A stretch of 8,133 nucleotides of DNA, taken from assembly GCA_009839585.1 (NCBI GenBank), contig VXPI01000166.1, forward strand, positions 1-8,133, in the 5' to 3' direction. A model generated the notes under the pieces. That model was not told where the DNA came from. It saw only the letters and a program-made list of their open reading frames with translations, and searched no databases. The stretch is from Gammaproteobacteria bacterium. Its GTDB lineage: Bacteria > Pseudomonadota > Gammaproteobacteria > Arenicellales > Poriferihabitantaceae. Positions within the stretch are counted from its first letter, which is position 1, and each line of letters begins with the position of its first letter. Both the position numbers and the translations under genes were made by a program. Shown piece after piece: positions 1 to 7,484 of this stretch.

Positions 1-1553
1 CACGACTGCATCCCGGTAGGGATCTCCTTCCCGGTGTAGAGATATATGGTCAAAATGAAATTTACGAATTAGCGAAAAGTCCGGGAGCCTTAACTCGAGT
101 GTTGGACCGTTTCCTGCCGGAAAGCATAGGTCAGCAGGGTCGTCTCGATGCGGCGTATCGTAAACTCAAAGAAAACACTGAACGACTGACTAAGGCACGG
201 GAGCAAAAAGATGAGATCGAGCAGCAAATCGCGCAACTTCCCAAGCTTGAAGAACAGGTGAGACAATTCAAGGAACAGGGCTTTGAGGAAAAACTCAAGC
301 AAGTGCCTCTGCTGGAAAAGGAACGACAACTTGGTCCTAGGGTTCTGAATGAAATAAAACTAGTACGAAGCTCTCACCTGGGGTTTGCGGAGTCTATCCC
401 AGACCTGGTATTTCTTAGTGATAAAGCTCTTGAAGGATTGCCCCATGCAGATTTACTGCGAAACGGGCGACAGGTTTTGGAGTCGTTGAATGACACTTTG
501 CACAAGAAGCTTACTGAGATTGATCATGCGATAGGCGGTGCGGAGACGGCTCTTAATGCCATTGTTGGCGAACTTAATACGGCACTTAAGACAGCAGAAA
601 GCCAACTAGAGAAAGAATTCTCCAAGCTCCCCGCAGTTGCCGGGAAGGAGGGCAAGGAAGTCGGACGTGCCTACCAGCGGTTATTGCGGGAGATTGAACA
701 AGTTAAGCCAGCACAGGCGCGGCTGAAAACGGTAGAGGCACTTGTCAGAGAGTTGGAACAGAGCCGTCGCAATCTGCTGGGTGAAATATCAGATATCCGT
801 AGCGCTCGCACAGGAGCAAAGCAGAAGGCTATAAAAAGCCTCAACAAGCGTCTCGCCGGTAAACTTCGGATTGAACTTGTTCCAGACGGCTTGCGCAAGC
901 CGCTACGGGAATTCCTGCAGGATTTACCAGGGATTGGAGAGCGCAAAACCAAATGGGTGGACGAGTCTCAGGATTTGACGATATTCGGCTTGGTCGCCGC
1001 TATTGCGGAAGGGAAGGAGGCGTTGCTCAGTAAAGAGTGGGGATTGACATCGGGTCTTGCCGATTCCTTGCTTCGGATGACACCCGGAGATTTATATGAG
1101 GTGGAAGGAATCGATCTGGAGGAGCGAATTAGTCTGGAACTCAATGTGTCCCATACGGGTGAGCAATACAGACCTTTGGACCGTCTATCAACAGGGCAAC
1201 AATGTACAGCTATACTGCACTTGCTATTACTCGATAATCAAGACCCGCTGATCATGGATCAACCCGAGGATAATCTGGACAACGCCTTTATTGCGGAACG
1301 GATAGTACAGGAACTGCGAGCAGCCAAGACGGAACGGCAATTTCTGTTTGCAACCCATAACGCAAATATTCCAGTGTTCGGTGATGCTGAGTGGATAGGC
1401 GTGTGTACGGCAACTGATGATCAAGCAGAGATGCCGAATGAAGCGCAGGGATCTATTGATATTCCGTCGATTCGTGATCATGTAGCAAGAATTCTGGAAG
1501 GCGGAAAGGAGGCGTTCATGCAACGAAAAGAGAAATATGGGTTTGATTACTAA
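1..1553 (+). CDS. TrlF-like SMC/ABC-type ATPase, C-terminal part (5' end outside window)
   Basis: The reading frame is open from base 3 to the TAA at 1551-1553, giving 516 visible residues. The GTG at 99 is not a real start, because the frame upstream of it codes for conserved-looking sequence (PGVEIYGQNEIYEL, with a Q-loop-like YGQ at visible residues 15-17). Two long charged coiled-coil-like stretches follow (about residues 45-110 and 170-285). The C-terminal ATPase half has an ABC signature LSTGQQ (395-400), a Walker B PLIMDQPEDNLDN (Asp419) and an H-loop FATHNANIP (His452). This arrangement is typical of Rad50/SMC-like ATPases, and the wording of the motifs and of the tail matches the TrlF family as I remember it. 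The Walker A, and any N-terminal PHP nuclease domain as some TrlF proteins have, would lie to the left. The stop overlaps the next start (TAATG), so the two products are probably made together. An ATP-driven nucleic-acid sensor or nuclease in defence is the likely role, but the substrate is unknown. Confidence 0.8.
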   Translation, partial: RLHPGRDLLPGVEIYGQNEIYELAKSPGALTRVLDRFLPESIGQQGRLDAAYRKLKENTERLTKAREQKDEIEQQIAQLPKLEEQVRQFKEQGFEEKLKQVPLLEKERQLGPRVLNEIKLVRSSHLGFAESIPDLVFLSDKALEGLPHADLLRNGRQVLESLNDTLHKKLTEIDHAIGGAETALNAIVGELNTALKTAESQLEKEFSKLPAVAGKEGKEVGRAYQRLLREIEQVKPAQARLKTVEALVRELEQSRRNLLGEISDIRSARTGAKQKAIKSLNKRLAGKLRIELVPDGLRKPLREFLQDLPGIGERKTKWVDESQDLTIFGLVAAIAEGKEALLSKEWGLTSGLADSLLRMTPGDLYEVEGIDLEERISLELNVSHTGEQYRPLDRLSTGQQCTAILHLLLLDNQDPLIMDQPEDNLDNAFIAERIVQELRAAKTERQFLFATHNANIPVFGDAEWIGVCTATDDQAEMPNEAQGSIDIPSIRDHVARILEGGKEAFMQRKEKYGFDY

Positions 1554-2809
1554 TGACTAAGACTGAATTGCTGGAACTAATAGCGAACGGAGAGAACTCC
1601 GGAACAGAGTTCAAGCGCGATGATCTTCGCCCCGAGCAGTTGGCTAAAGAAGTTGTAGCATTAACTAACTTTCAGGGTGGCCGCATTCTGCTGGGAGTCG
1701 ATGATGACGGGACGATCACCGGCATTCAACGCGCTGATCTTGAGCGCTGGGTGATGGATACTGTTTTCGGTCGCTATGTTCATCCCATGCTCATACCGTT
1801 TTATGAAGAAGTACAGATCGATGAAAAGCACCGTGTCGCCGTGGTAACCATGAGTCAAGGAGCAACCAAGCCTTATGTAGTTCGTGACCGTGATCGTGAA
1901 GACATCTATATCCGGGTTGGAACTACATCGCGATTAGCAACACGTGAGCAACAGGCTCGGTTGTATGCACTCGGCGGCATGTTCCACGCAGAACTGCTCC
2001 CTGTCTCAGGCAGTGAACTGACGGATCTTAGTCTAGACCGGTTGAAAGATTATCTGTTGACGATTGTGGGTGACAAAAAATCGCCTGTGGACAATGAGGA
2101 ATGGCACAAGCGTCTGTGTGGCTTGGGCTTTATGGTTGAACGCGATGATGGCCCTGCAGTCTGTACAATCGCTGGACTTCTCTTGTTTGGCCACTCTCCC
2201 CGACGACTTCTTCATCGGGCCGGCATCCGTTGGATGGCGTTCGAGGGCAACGACAAGAGCTATAAGGCTCTGGATGATCAATTTGTTGATGGACCACTTG
2301 TCGCCCTACGAAAACCATCGGCTGGGGGTAAGAATGTCATTGTAGAAAACGGGTTACTGGAGAACATTATCCAGGTGATGCGGCCATTCATTTCAGAAGA
2401 ACCAAGTGAATTAGGGGACTCGTTGCGACGCGAACGTAACTGGCTGTACCCGGTAGATGCACTACGTGAGGCTATCGTTAATGCAGTTGCCCACCGTGAT
2501 TGGACTCGCTATGAGGAGATTGAGGTTACACGGTACGCGAACCGACTCGATATCTTGAGTCCTGGTGCACTACAGAATTCGATGACAGTAGAGAAAATGG
2601 TAGCCGGTCAGCGCTCACCACGCAACTCATTGATTGTTGAGGTTTTACGAGATTACGGTTACGTGGACGCGAGAGGTATGGGGGTAAGAAACAAAATTAT
2701 TCCTCTCTTATTGGAGCAAAACGAGACAGAACCGGAATTCATAGCGACTGAGGATTATCTCAGGCTCGTCATGTATATCAGGCAGCCGAATGCGGAGGTC
2801 AGGGATTGA
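1553..2809 (+). CDS. Schlafen/AlbA_2-domain ATP-binding protein
   Basis: This 418-residue protein has an N-terminal AlbA_2 (Schlafen-type, putative nucleic-acid-binding) domain at about residues 10-130, with the signature TEFKRD (18-23) and TNFQGGRILLGVDDDG (38-53). The C-terminal part resembles the GHKL-like ATP-binding domain often fused to AlbA_2: EAIVNAVAHRDW (306-317, with Asn310 and His314) and ARGMGV (373-378). Proteins of this build are usually annotated as putative DNA-binding or helicase-related regulators. In defence loci they may be effectors or sensors, and some Schlafen-type domains cleave tRNA. I cannot tell which applies here. The ATG at 1553 overlaps the ATPase stop by one base, and no clear Shine-Dalgarno site precedes it, which suggests translational coupling. 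It ends one base before the next ATG. No frameshift or missing key motif is apparent. Its partner is probably the upstream ATPase rather than PglZ, but that is inferred from overlap alone. Confidence 0.85.
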   Translation: MTKTELLELIANGENSGTEFKRDDLRPEQLAKEVVALTNFQGGRILLGVDDDGTITGIQRADLERWVMDTVFGRYVHPMLIPFYEEVQIDEKHRVAVVTMSQGATKPYVVRDRDREDIYIRVGTTSRLATREQQARLYALGGMFHAELLPVSGSELTDLSLDRLKDYLLTIVGDKKSPVDNEEWHKRLCGLGFMVERDDGPAVCTIAGLLLFGHSPRRLLHRAGIRWMAFEGNDKSYKALDDQFVDGPLVALRKPSAGGKNVIVENGLLENIIQVMRPFISEEPSELGDSLRRERNWLYPVDALREAIVNAVAHRDWTRYEEIEVTRYANRLDILSPGALQNSMTVEKMVAGQRSPRNSLIVEVLRDYGYVDARGMGVRNKIIPLLLEQNETEPEFIATEDYLRLVMYIRQPNAEVRD

Positions 2810-2810
2810 G

Positions 2811-5162
2811 ATGCAGTTGGGAGTCGCCAGCGACAAAATGAGTAATACAGTTATCGAGGCGCTAATACATTCTATTGAAAGTGCGGCCAAATTCAATCCA
2901 AATGATGTGGTGCGCCCGTGTGCCATCTTGTGGACAGACCGTGATGCACAGTGGCAACCTGTCATCCCTCAACTACGCCGTTTGCTGCCCCAACTTTTGA
3001 CTTTCGGAAAATACCAGCCTGATCAACGAATTGGCCCGGCTATTTGGCTCCGTGGCCTGGTGGATCTGGCATTACCAGATGTCGAACTGCCTGAAGATAC
3101 AATACCAATCGTGTACCTGCCGTGTGTAAGCCGCCAGCAGTTGCGGACAGTTCAGGAGTGCCCGGATAGCCTCAAACCATTAGTAGAGCTTCAATACCGT
3201 GGAATTTACTGGACGCAGAAGAACGGCAAGGATTGGACTGTTGAAGCCTTCCTGGTGGCAGATGAAGGTGGTCTCGGTCTGGATATGGCGCGGGATTCAG
3301 CCACTCGTCAAGCGCTGCTCGGTGCCCTGTCAGAGCTAGTTACAACGTCGGTCAATAGACTGCAAGGAAGACATCTCGAGGCCGAGGATTTCGATAAACT
3401 CTTCTCCGATGATCCGGCAAAGGACATCTTGCTCTGGTTAAGCGAGCCGGAGGCCGTAAAGATCGAGTGGAATGATGGGCGTTGGTCAGCATTTAAGTCG
3501 CGTTGCAAGGCGGACTTCAAGTTTGACCCGGAGAAGGATGGCGAGTTGGTAGGTGCAGAGTTACTTGGTAAGCGTGAAGGACCTTGGTCAACAGTCTGGG
3601 ATCGATTCAATGAGTCGCCTATACTCTATCCTGGAGTACCAAAGTTGTTACGGCACGCAATGCCAATTGAGATGTTCCTTGAGGCTTCTTCCTGGCCTCA
3701 GAAGAACGAAGAAGAAGAGAAAAAGTTACGAAAAGCGATACTTGGGCTAGAAAATTCGACGCCCGCTGACGCTCGCGAATGTATCCTGGAACTAGAGAAG
3801 CAACATGGTACACGACGAGAATGGGCTTGGGCTAAGTTGGGACAGGCGCCATTAGCAGGAGCCCTTGGCCACCTTGTTGTCATCGCCACAACTACAGCAA
3901 CAAGATTGGGTGGTTCTTCTACTACTGAGATGGCAAAACTATATGCCGAATCTGCTTGGGAAGTAGATGCAGCAGCTTTGTCTGCGATGGCTGCAGTTAA
4001 GACTGCTGCCGATATGTTGATTGTGAGCAAGGCATTGAATGCAATTTATCGTCCATGGCTCGAGGCCGCAGCAGAACATCTCCAACAGTTGGCAGAGAAA
4101 GAACCTCTTCCTGGTCACAATGAGCAGGTATTGGAGGACATAGTCGTTGAACCAGGCGGTCTGATCATGTTTGCTGACGGTCTTAGGTTCGATATATCTC
4201 AACGCCTTGCCGAACTCATGCGTGTAAAAGGGTGGTCAATCACTATGTCAACCCGGTGGGCAGGATTACCATCGGTAACCGCAACAGCTAAACCAGCGGT
4301 TTCCCCCATTTCGAACAATATCAAGGGCATGTCACTTGGAGATGATTTTCTCCCTGTTATAGCGGATACAGAGCAGGCACTAACTACGGACCGATTCCGA
4401 AAACTACTGGCATCGGCCGGATATCAATACCTGAGTGCCGACGAAACAGGTGATTCCTCAGGACGTGGTTGGACGGAAAACGGCGAAATTGACAAGTTGG
4501 GGCACTCTCTGCAAGCGAAGCTCGCCGATAGACTTGAAGAGCAGGTTGCTCTGATTCTTGAACGTATCGAGTCTTTGATCGATGCCGGATGGCGCGAAAT
4601 TCGAGTAGTTACAGACCACGGTTGGCTCTGGTTACCCGGCGGGTTGCCTAAAGTCGATCTTCCCAAATACCTGACTGCGAGCCGTTGGGCGCGTTGCGCT
4701 AAGATAAGAGGAGCATCCAAGGTGGAAGTGCCTACCGTGCAATGGCACTGGAATAGCGATGAACAAGTTGCAGTGCCACCCGGGATATCCTGCTTTGTTG
4801 CTGGCAATGAGTATGCTCACGGTGGACTGAGTCTGCAAGAGAGCCTGATTCCCATCATGCGGATTACCGCAGAGAAAGCCACAGCCAAGGCATCGGTGAA
4901 CATTAACTACGTCAACTGGGCAGGATTGCGTTGTCGTGTGCAAATTGAGGGGGCACAACTCGGATTGTCTGTCGATCTCCGGACGAAAGTAAATGACTCC
5001 GAATCGTCAGTAGCTGCAACGATGTCTGTAGACGGCGATGGAACAGCCAGTCTGTTGGTTGCAGATGATGAACTGGAGGGTACGACGGTGGTATTAGTTG
5101 TATTGGATGCCAGTAACCATGTGATTACAAAACATCCCACGATAATTGGGGGTGGCGATTGA
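2811..5162 (+). CDS. pglZ: BREX system alkaline-phosphatase-like protein PglZ (type B)
   Basis: PglZ is a core BREX component with an alkaline-phosphatase-like fold, needed for phage exclusion and usually also for BREX methylation; its actual substrate is not settled. From the ATG at 2811 it has 783 residues. The N-terminal part (ILWTDRDAQWQPVIPQLR, then GPAIWLRG) is typical of the type B subfamily. The PglZ core shows ADGLRFD (455-461), PSVTATAKP (487-495), VVTDHGWLWLPGG (Asp602, His603) and HGGLSLQE (His670), the likely metal-site residues. A beta-rich tail of about 110 residues closes the protein. Start choice is uncertain. The ATG at 2790 overlaps the previous gene by 20 bases. The ATG at 2811 follows GGAGGT at 2794-2799 with an 11-base gap. 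The ATG at 2838 gives MSNTVIEALI, where homologous sequence seems to begin, but its GGGAG is 14 bases away. It overlaps brxL by four bases. Confidence 0.93.
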   Translation: MQLGVASDKMSNTVIEALIHSIESAAKFNPNDVVRPCAILWTDRDAQWQPVIPQLRRLLPQLLTFGKYQPDQRIGPAIWLRGLVDLALPDVELPEDTIPIVYLPCVSRQQLRTVQECPDSLKPLVELQYRGIYWTQKNGKDWTVEAFLVADEGGLGLDMARDSATRQALLGALSELVTTSVNRLQGRHLEAEDFDKLFSDDPAKDILLWLSEPEAVKIEWNDGRWSAFKSRCKADFKFDPEKDGELVGAELLGKREGPWSTVWDRFNESPILYPGVPKLLRHAMPIEMFLEASSWPQKNEEEEKKLRKAILGLENSTPADARECILELEKQHGTRREWAWAKLGQAPLAGALGHLVVIATTTATRLGGSSTTEMAKLYAESAWEVDAAALSAMAAVKTAADMLIVSKALNAIYRPWLEAAAEHLQQLAEKEPLPGHNEQVLEDIVVEPGGLIMFADGLRFDISQRLAELMRVKGWSITMSTRWAGLPSVTATAKPAVSPISNNIKGMSLGDDFLPVIADTEQALTTDRFRKLLASAGYQYLSADETGDSSGRGWTENGEIDKLGHSLQAKLADRLEEQVALILERIESLIDAGWREIRVVTDHGWLWLPGGLPKVDLPKYLTASRWARCAKIRGASKVEVPTVQWHWNSDEQVAVPPGISCFVAGNEYAHGGLSLQESLIPIMRITAEKATAKASVNINYVNWAGLRCRVQIEGAQLGLSVDLRTKVNDSESSVAATMSVDGDGTASLLVADDELEGTTVVLVVLDASNHVITKHPTIIGGGD
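5148..5161 (+). promoter_or_regulatory. Ribosome binding site and TTG start of brxL within the pglZ end
   Basis: GGGGGTGG lies three to ten bases before the TTG at 5159-5161, inside the last codons of pglZ. The TTG shares bases with the pglZ TGA (TTGA, 5159-5162). A weak start codon behind a strong purine-rich site and an overlapping stop suggests that brxL translation depends on ribosomes finishing pglZ. Confidence 0.55.
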
Positions 5163-7213
5163 AAGTGGAACTTGATTCACTCGACCGTCTTGCCGCGAAA
5201 GCGTTTGAAGGTTATTTGGTCCGTAAAGATCTGGTGCGGAAATATAGTCGCCAGTATCCGGTACCAACGTATGTTGTTGAGTTTCTTCTAGGACGATACT
5301 GTGCGAGTACAGACGAGCAGGAGATCCAAGAGGGGCTGACCATTGTCGAGCGGCAGCTTGCGGATAGGACAGTTCGAACAGGTGAAGAAGAGTTATTCAA
5401 GGCAAGGGCACGAGACCAGGGTTCTATTAAGCTGATAGATATTATTCGCGCCAAGCTTGACGCTAAGTCTGATTCTTTCGTTGCAGAGTTGCCGAGTTTG
5501 GCGTTAAAGGACGTGCGAATAGAGGATAATCTTGTCAAGCAGCACGAGCGTATGTTAACAGATGGTTTTTACGCAGAAGTGACGTTGAGCTATGACGCTG
5601 CGATCGCCCAGGAGAAGAGTGGCCGCCCTTTTGCTGTCGATAGCTTGCGAGCCATTCAGCTATCAAAGGCTAATGTGTTAGACACCCTCAAACGCGGCCG
5701 GCGTGAATTCACGACCGAGAATTGGAGGCGGCTATTGCTACGCAGCATTGGTCTGGAGCCAGCCGCGCTGTCAGACCGCGCCCAAATGGTCTGTCTCTTG
5801 CGCATGGTCACGTTCGTGGAACGTAATTACAACATGGTCGAACTGGGTCCGCGCGGCACCGGCAAGAGCCATCTTTTCCAACAGATATCTCCCTATGCAC
5901 ACCTCATTTCGGGCGGCAAAGCTACCGTGGCGAAGATGTTCGTTAACAACGCCACCGGACAACGAGGGCTGGTATGTCAATACGACGTCGTTTGCTTTGA
6001 TGAGATTTCTGGTGTGTCGTTCGACCAGAAGGACGGTGTTAATATCCTTAAAGGCTATATGGAGTCTGGCGAGTTCTCCCGCGGCAAGGAAAGTATCCGT
6101 GCTGAGGGTGGAATCGTCATGGTCGGCAATCTAGACGTCGAGGTTGAATTTCAGCAACGTGTAGGTCACCTACTCAGTCCTCTTCCACCGGAGATGCAAG
6201 ACGATACTGCGTTTATGGATCGGATACACGCATATGTGTCCGGTTGGGACTTTCCTAAACTTAACCCCAATGAGCACTTCACAGAGCACTTCGGGTTGGT
6301 CAGCGACTTTCTCTCGGAGTGCTGGAGTCGGCTGCGTACGGGAAGTCGAGTTCCTGTACTTCAGGGGCGAGTCAATTATGGTGGCGCACTAAGTGGCCGT
6401 GACATTACCGCTTTCAACAAGACAGTGAGCGGACTCTTGAAGCTGCTATACCCGGATCCGGAGATGCCCGTACCTGATGAGGAACTGGAGGATGTGGTTA
6501 GGTCCGCTCTGGAAGTCCGGCGTCGGGTCAAGGAGCAGCAGAAGCGAGTCTTCAAAAGCGAGTTTCGTAATACGCATTTCAGCTATGCGATGGGTGAGGA
6601 CGGTATCGAGAAATTCGTTTCAACGCCGGAATTGCATAGTGATGAGGCTATCGATCTTGACCCTTTGCCGCCTGGTCAAGTATGGGGTATCAGTCCAGGT
6701 GGCCCAGAAAGCGGAGCCAGCATGTACCGTATAGAGGTCATGGTTGGCCGAGGGGGTGGCGTCAGGATTCTCAATGCCCCGGTACCCCTGGCATTCCGGG
6801 AGAGCGTTCGGTACGCTGAACAAAATCTCTATTCGCGCTCTAAAGAACTGGTCGGGGACCGCGATCCACGTGCCCATGAATTCTCGGTTCAGCTTAGAGC
6901 ACTGGACAACGATCGGACTGGGGTTGCCTTAGGGCTACCCGCATTAGTGGCGCTATGCAGTGGGTTGCTCGAAAAGAGCACGAAAGGTGGACTGATTATT
7001 GTCGGCGCATTAAACTTGGGTGGCTCCATTGAACCTCTCTCAAATGCTGTCGATATCGTCGAAGTAGCAGTTGAGAGGGGAGCCGATACATTGCTGATGC
7101 CTGTCTCTGCTCGGAAAAAATTATTTGAGCTTTCCGACGATATGGCTACGCGGATTAACATCCAGTTCTACTCGGATACACCGGATGCGTTGCTGAAGGC
7201 GTTGCTTGAGTGA
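5159..7213 (+). CDS. brxL: BREX system AAA+ Lon-related protein BrxL
   Basis: BrxL is the last gene of type 1 BREX operons. It is a ring-forming AAA+ protein that binds DNA and is needed for phage restriction, though not for host methylation in the systems studied. The 684-residue length is normal for the family. In order it has an N-terminal region (about 1-200), an AAA+ core with Walker A GPRGTGKS (230-237), Walker B VVCFDEIS (Asp281, Glu282), sensor-1 Asn324 in MVGN and an arginine-finger-like DRIHAY (Arg355), and a C-terminal Lon-like domain (about 490-684). In the Lon-like domain the positions of the protease Ser and Lys appear to be Thr587 (DRTG) and Val631 (PLSNAV), so proteolysis is doubtful. 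It starts at a TTG inside the pglZ stop (TTGA), with the G-rich GGGGGTGG (5148-5155) just upstream as ribosome binding site; a GTG two codons later is the alternative. Confidence 0.95.
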   Translation: MKVELDSLDRLAAKAFEGYLVRKDLVRKYSRQYPVPTYVVEFLLGRYCASTDEQEIQEGLTIVERQLADRTVRTGEEELFKARARDQGSIKLIDIIRAKLDAKSDSFVAELPSLALKDVRIEDNLVKQHERMLTDGFYAEVTLSYDAAIAQEKSGRPFAVDSLRAIQLSKANVLDTLKRGRREFTTENWRRLLLRSIGLEPAALSDRAQMVCLLRMVTFVERNYNMVELGPRGTGKSHLFQQISPYAHLISGGKATVAKMFVNNATGQRGLVCQYDVVCFDEISGVSFDQKDGVNILKGYMESGEFSRGKESIRAEGGIVMVGNLDVEVEFQQRVGHLLSPLPPEMQDDTAFMDRIHAYVSGWDFPKLNPNEHFTEHFGLVSDFLSECWSRLRTGSRVPVLQGRVNYGGALSGRDITAFNKTVSGLLKLLYPDPEMPVPDEELEDVVRSALEVRRRVKEQQKRVFKSEFRNTHFSYAMGEDGIEKFVSTPELHSDEAIDLDPLPPGQVWGISPGGPESGASMYRIEVMVGRGGGVRILNAPVPLAFRESVRYAEQNLYSRSKELVGDRDPRAHEFSVQLRALDNDRTGVALGLPALVALCSGLLEKSTKGGLIIVGALNLGGSIEPLSNAVDIVEVAVERGADTLLMPVSARKKLFELSDDMATRINIQFYSDTPDALLKALLE

Positions 7214-7217
7214 TGCT

Positions 7218-7379
7218 ACTACAGTGCGCTTCTTGGAAACCGTCGATTTCACGATCGCCCGTTAGTCCCGCCTGCCGGACGAGTTCCTGCAGAAAATCTC
7301 CGAGAACGAGATGGATAGCGTCTCCAGGGTGGTCTACGACATATCTAGCAAGCCGCTGGTGACGATGGAGAGGGAATAG
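7218..7379 (+). pseudogene. guaA: Decayed 3' fragment of guaA (GMP synthase C-terminus)
   Basis: Read in the frame ending at the TAG at 7377-7379, this stretch matches the last ~55 codons of glutamine-hydrolysing GMP synthase. ETVDF (7236-7250) is followed by IAR-stop-SRLPDEFL and then SRVVYDISSKP. I recall the intact gammaproteobacterial GuaA reading ETIDFMTA, then W-A-x-LP, then ISRVVYDISGKPPATIEWE. Decay is clear. The TAG at 7263-7265 replaces the Trp codon. About three codons are missing between KIS and NE, where the intact protein has an NRI-type segment. The terminal PPATIEWE is now PLVTMERE, consistent with single-base changes. No start codon or upstream part of guaA is present: the homology begins four to five bases after the brxL stop. 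It cannot make a functional enzyme and is best read as the displaced end of a guaA gene used as an island insertion site. Confidence 0.85.
7362..7379 (+). other. Possible degenerate attachment-site core at the guaA 3' end
   Basis: Integrases that target guaA recombine at its extreme 3' end, around the codons for TIEWE-stop. The equivalent here is ACGATGGAGAGGGAATAG, differing from an expected ACGATCGAGTGGGAATAG by two bases. No second copy is in the window and no integrase gene is visible, so this is inferred from the pseudogene alone. Confidence 0.35.
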
Positions 7380-7394
7380 TTTTTTACTAAAGCC

Positions 7395-7484
7395 ATGCGT
7401 TTTGTAGAGAATGCCAAAGCGGAAACCCTGCAAGGCATATTCGGTAATGCCCAGTGGACAAATAAAGTAGACAATGAAAAATGA
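7395..7484 (+). CDS. Possible short ORF (29 codons) coupled to the downstream gene
   Basis: ATG at 7395 to TGA at 7482-7484 encodes a 29-residue peptide beginning MRFVENAKAETLQG. Its stop overlaps the ATG of the next gene (ATGA, 7481-7484), which is why it is listed. It lies in the same frame as the guaA remnant, after that fragment's stop. The closest purine-rich site (GGAGAGGG, 7367-7374) is 20 bases from the ATG, too far for normal initiation. I recognise no family. It may be a coupling leader peptide, the tail of a deleted gene, or chance. Confidence 0.25.
   Translation: MRFVENAKAETLQGIFGNAQWTNKVDNEK

Noticed and set aside
3308..4202. Several minus-strand and alternative plus-strand frames within pglZ
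   Set aside because: They are antisense or frame-shifted readings of the conserved PglZ sequence, without their own ribosome sites or recognisable motifs.
4424..4958. Minus-strand open frames of 108-127 codons opposite pglZ
   Set aside because: They lie fully inside a strongly recognisable gene on the other strand, overlap each other, and are Ser/Cys/Pro-rich with no domain signal: shadow frames.
5703..6134. 143-codon plus-strand frame inside brxL
   Set aside because: It is the shifted reading of the brxL AAA+ core, which is intact in its own frame; its composition is Trp/Ser/Arg-rich and matches nothing known to me.
7377..7389. TAGT-TTTTT-ACTA inverted repeat with T-run as a terminator
   Set aside because: The arms are only four A/T-rich pairs, so no stable stem; the T-run is in the loop, not after a stem.
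7383..7412. Weak promoter-like TTTACT / GAGAAT pair upstream of the HEPN-like gene
   Set aside because: The matches to -35/-10 consensus are partial (4 of 6 each) and of a kind expected by chance in this composition.
7155..7433. 92-codon minus-strand frame spanning the brxL end and the guaA remnant
   Set aside because: It is the antisense of brxL's tail and the guaA fragment; the plus-strand guaA homology explains the conservation of the region.
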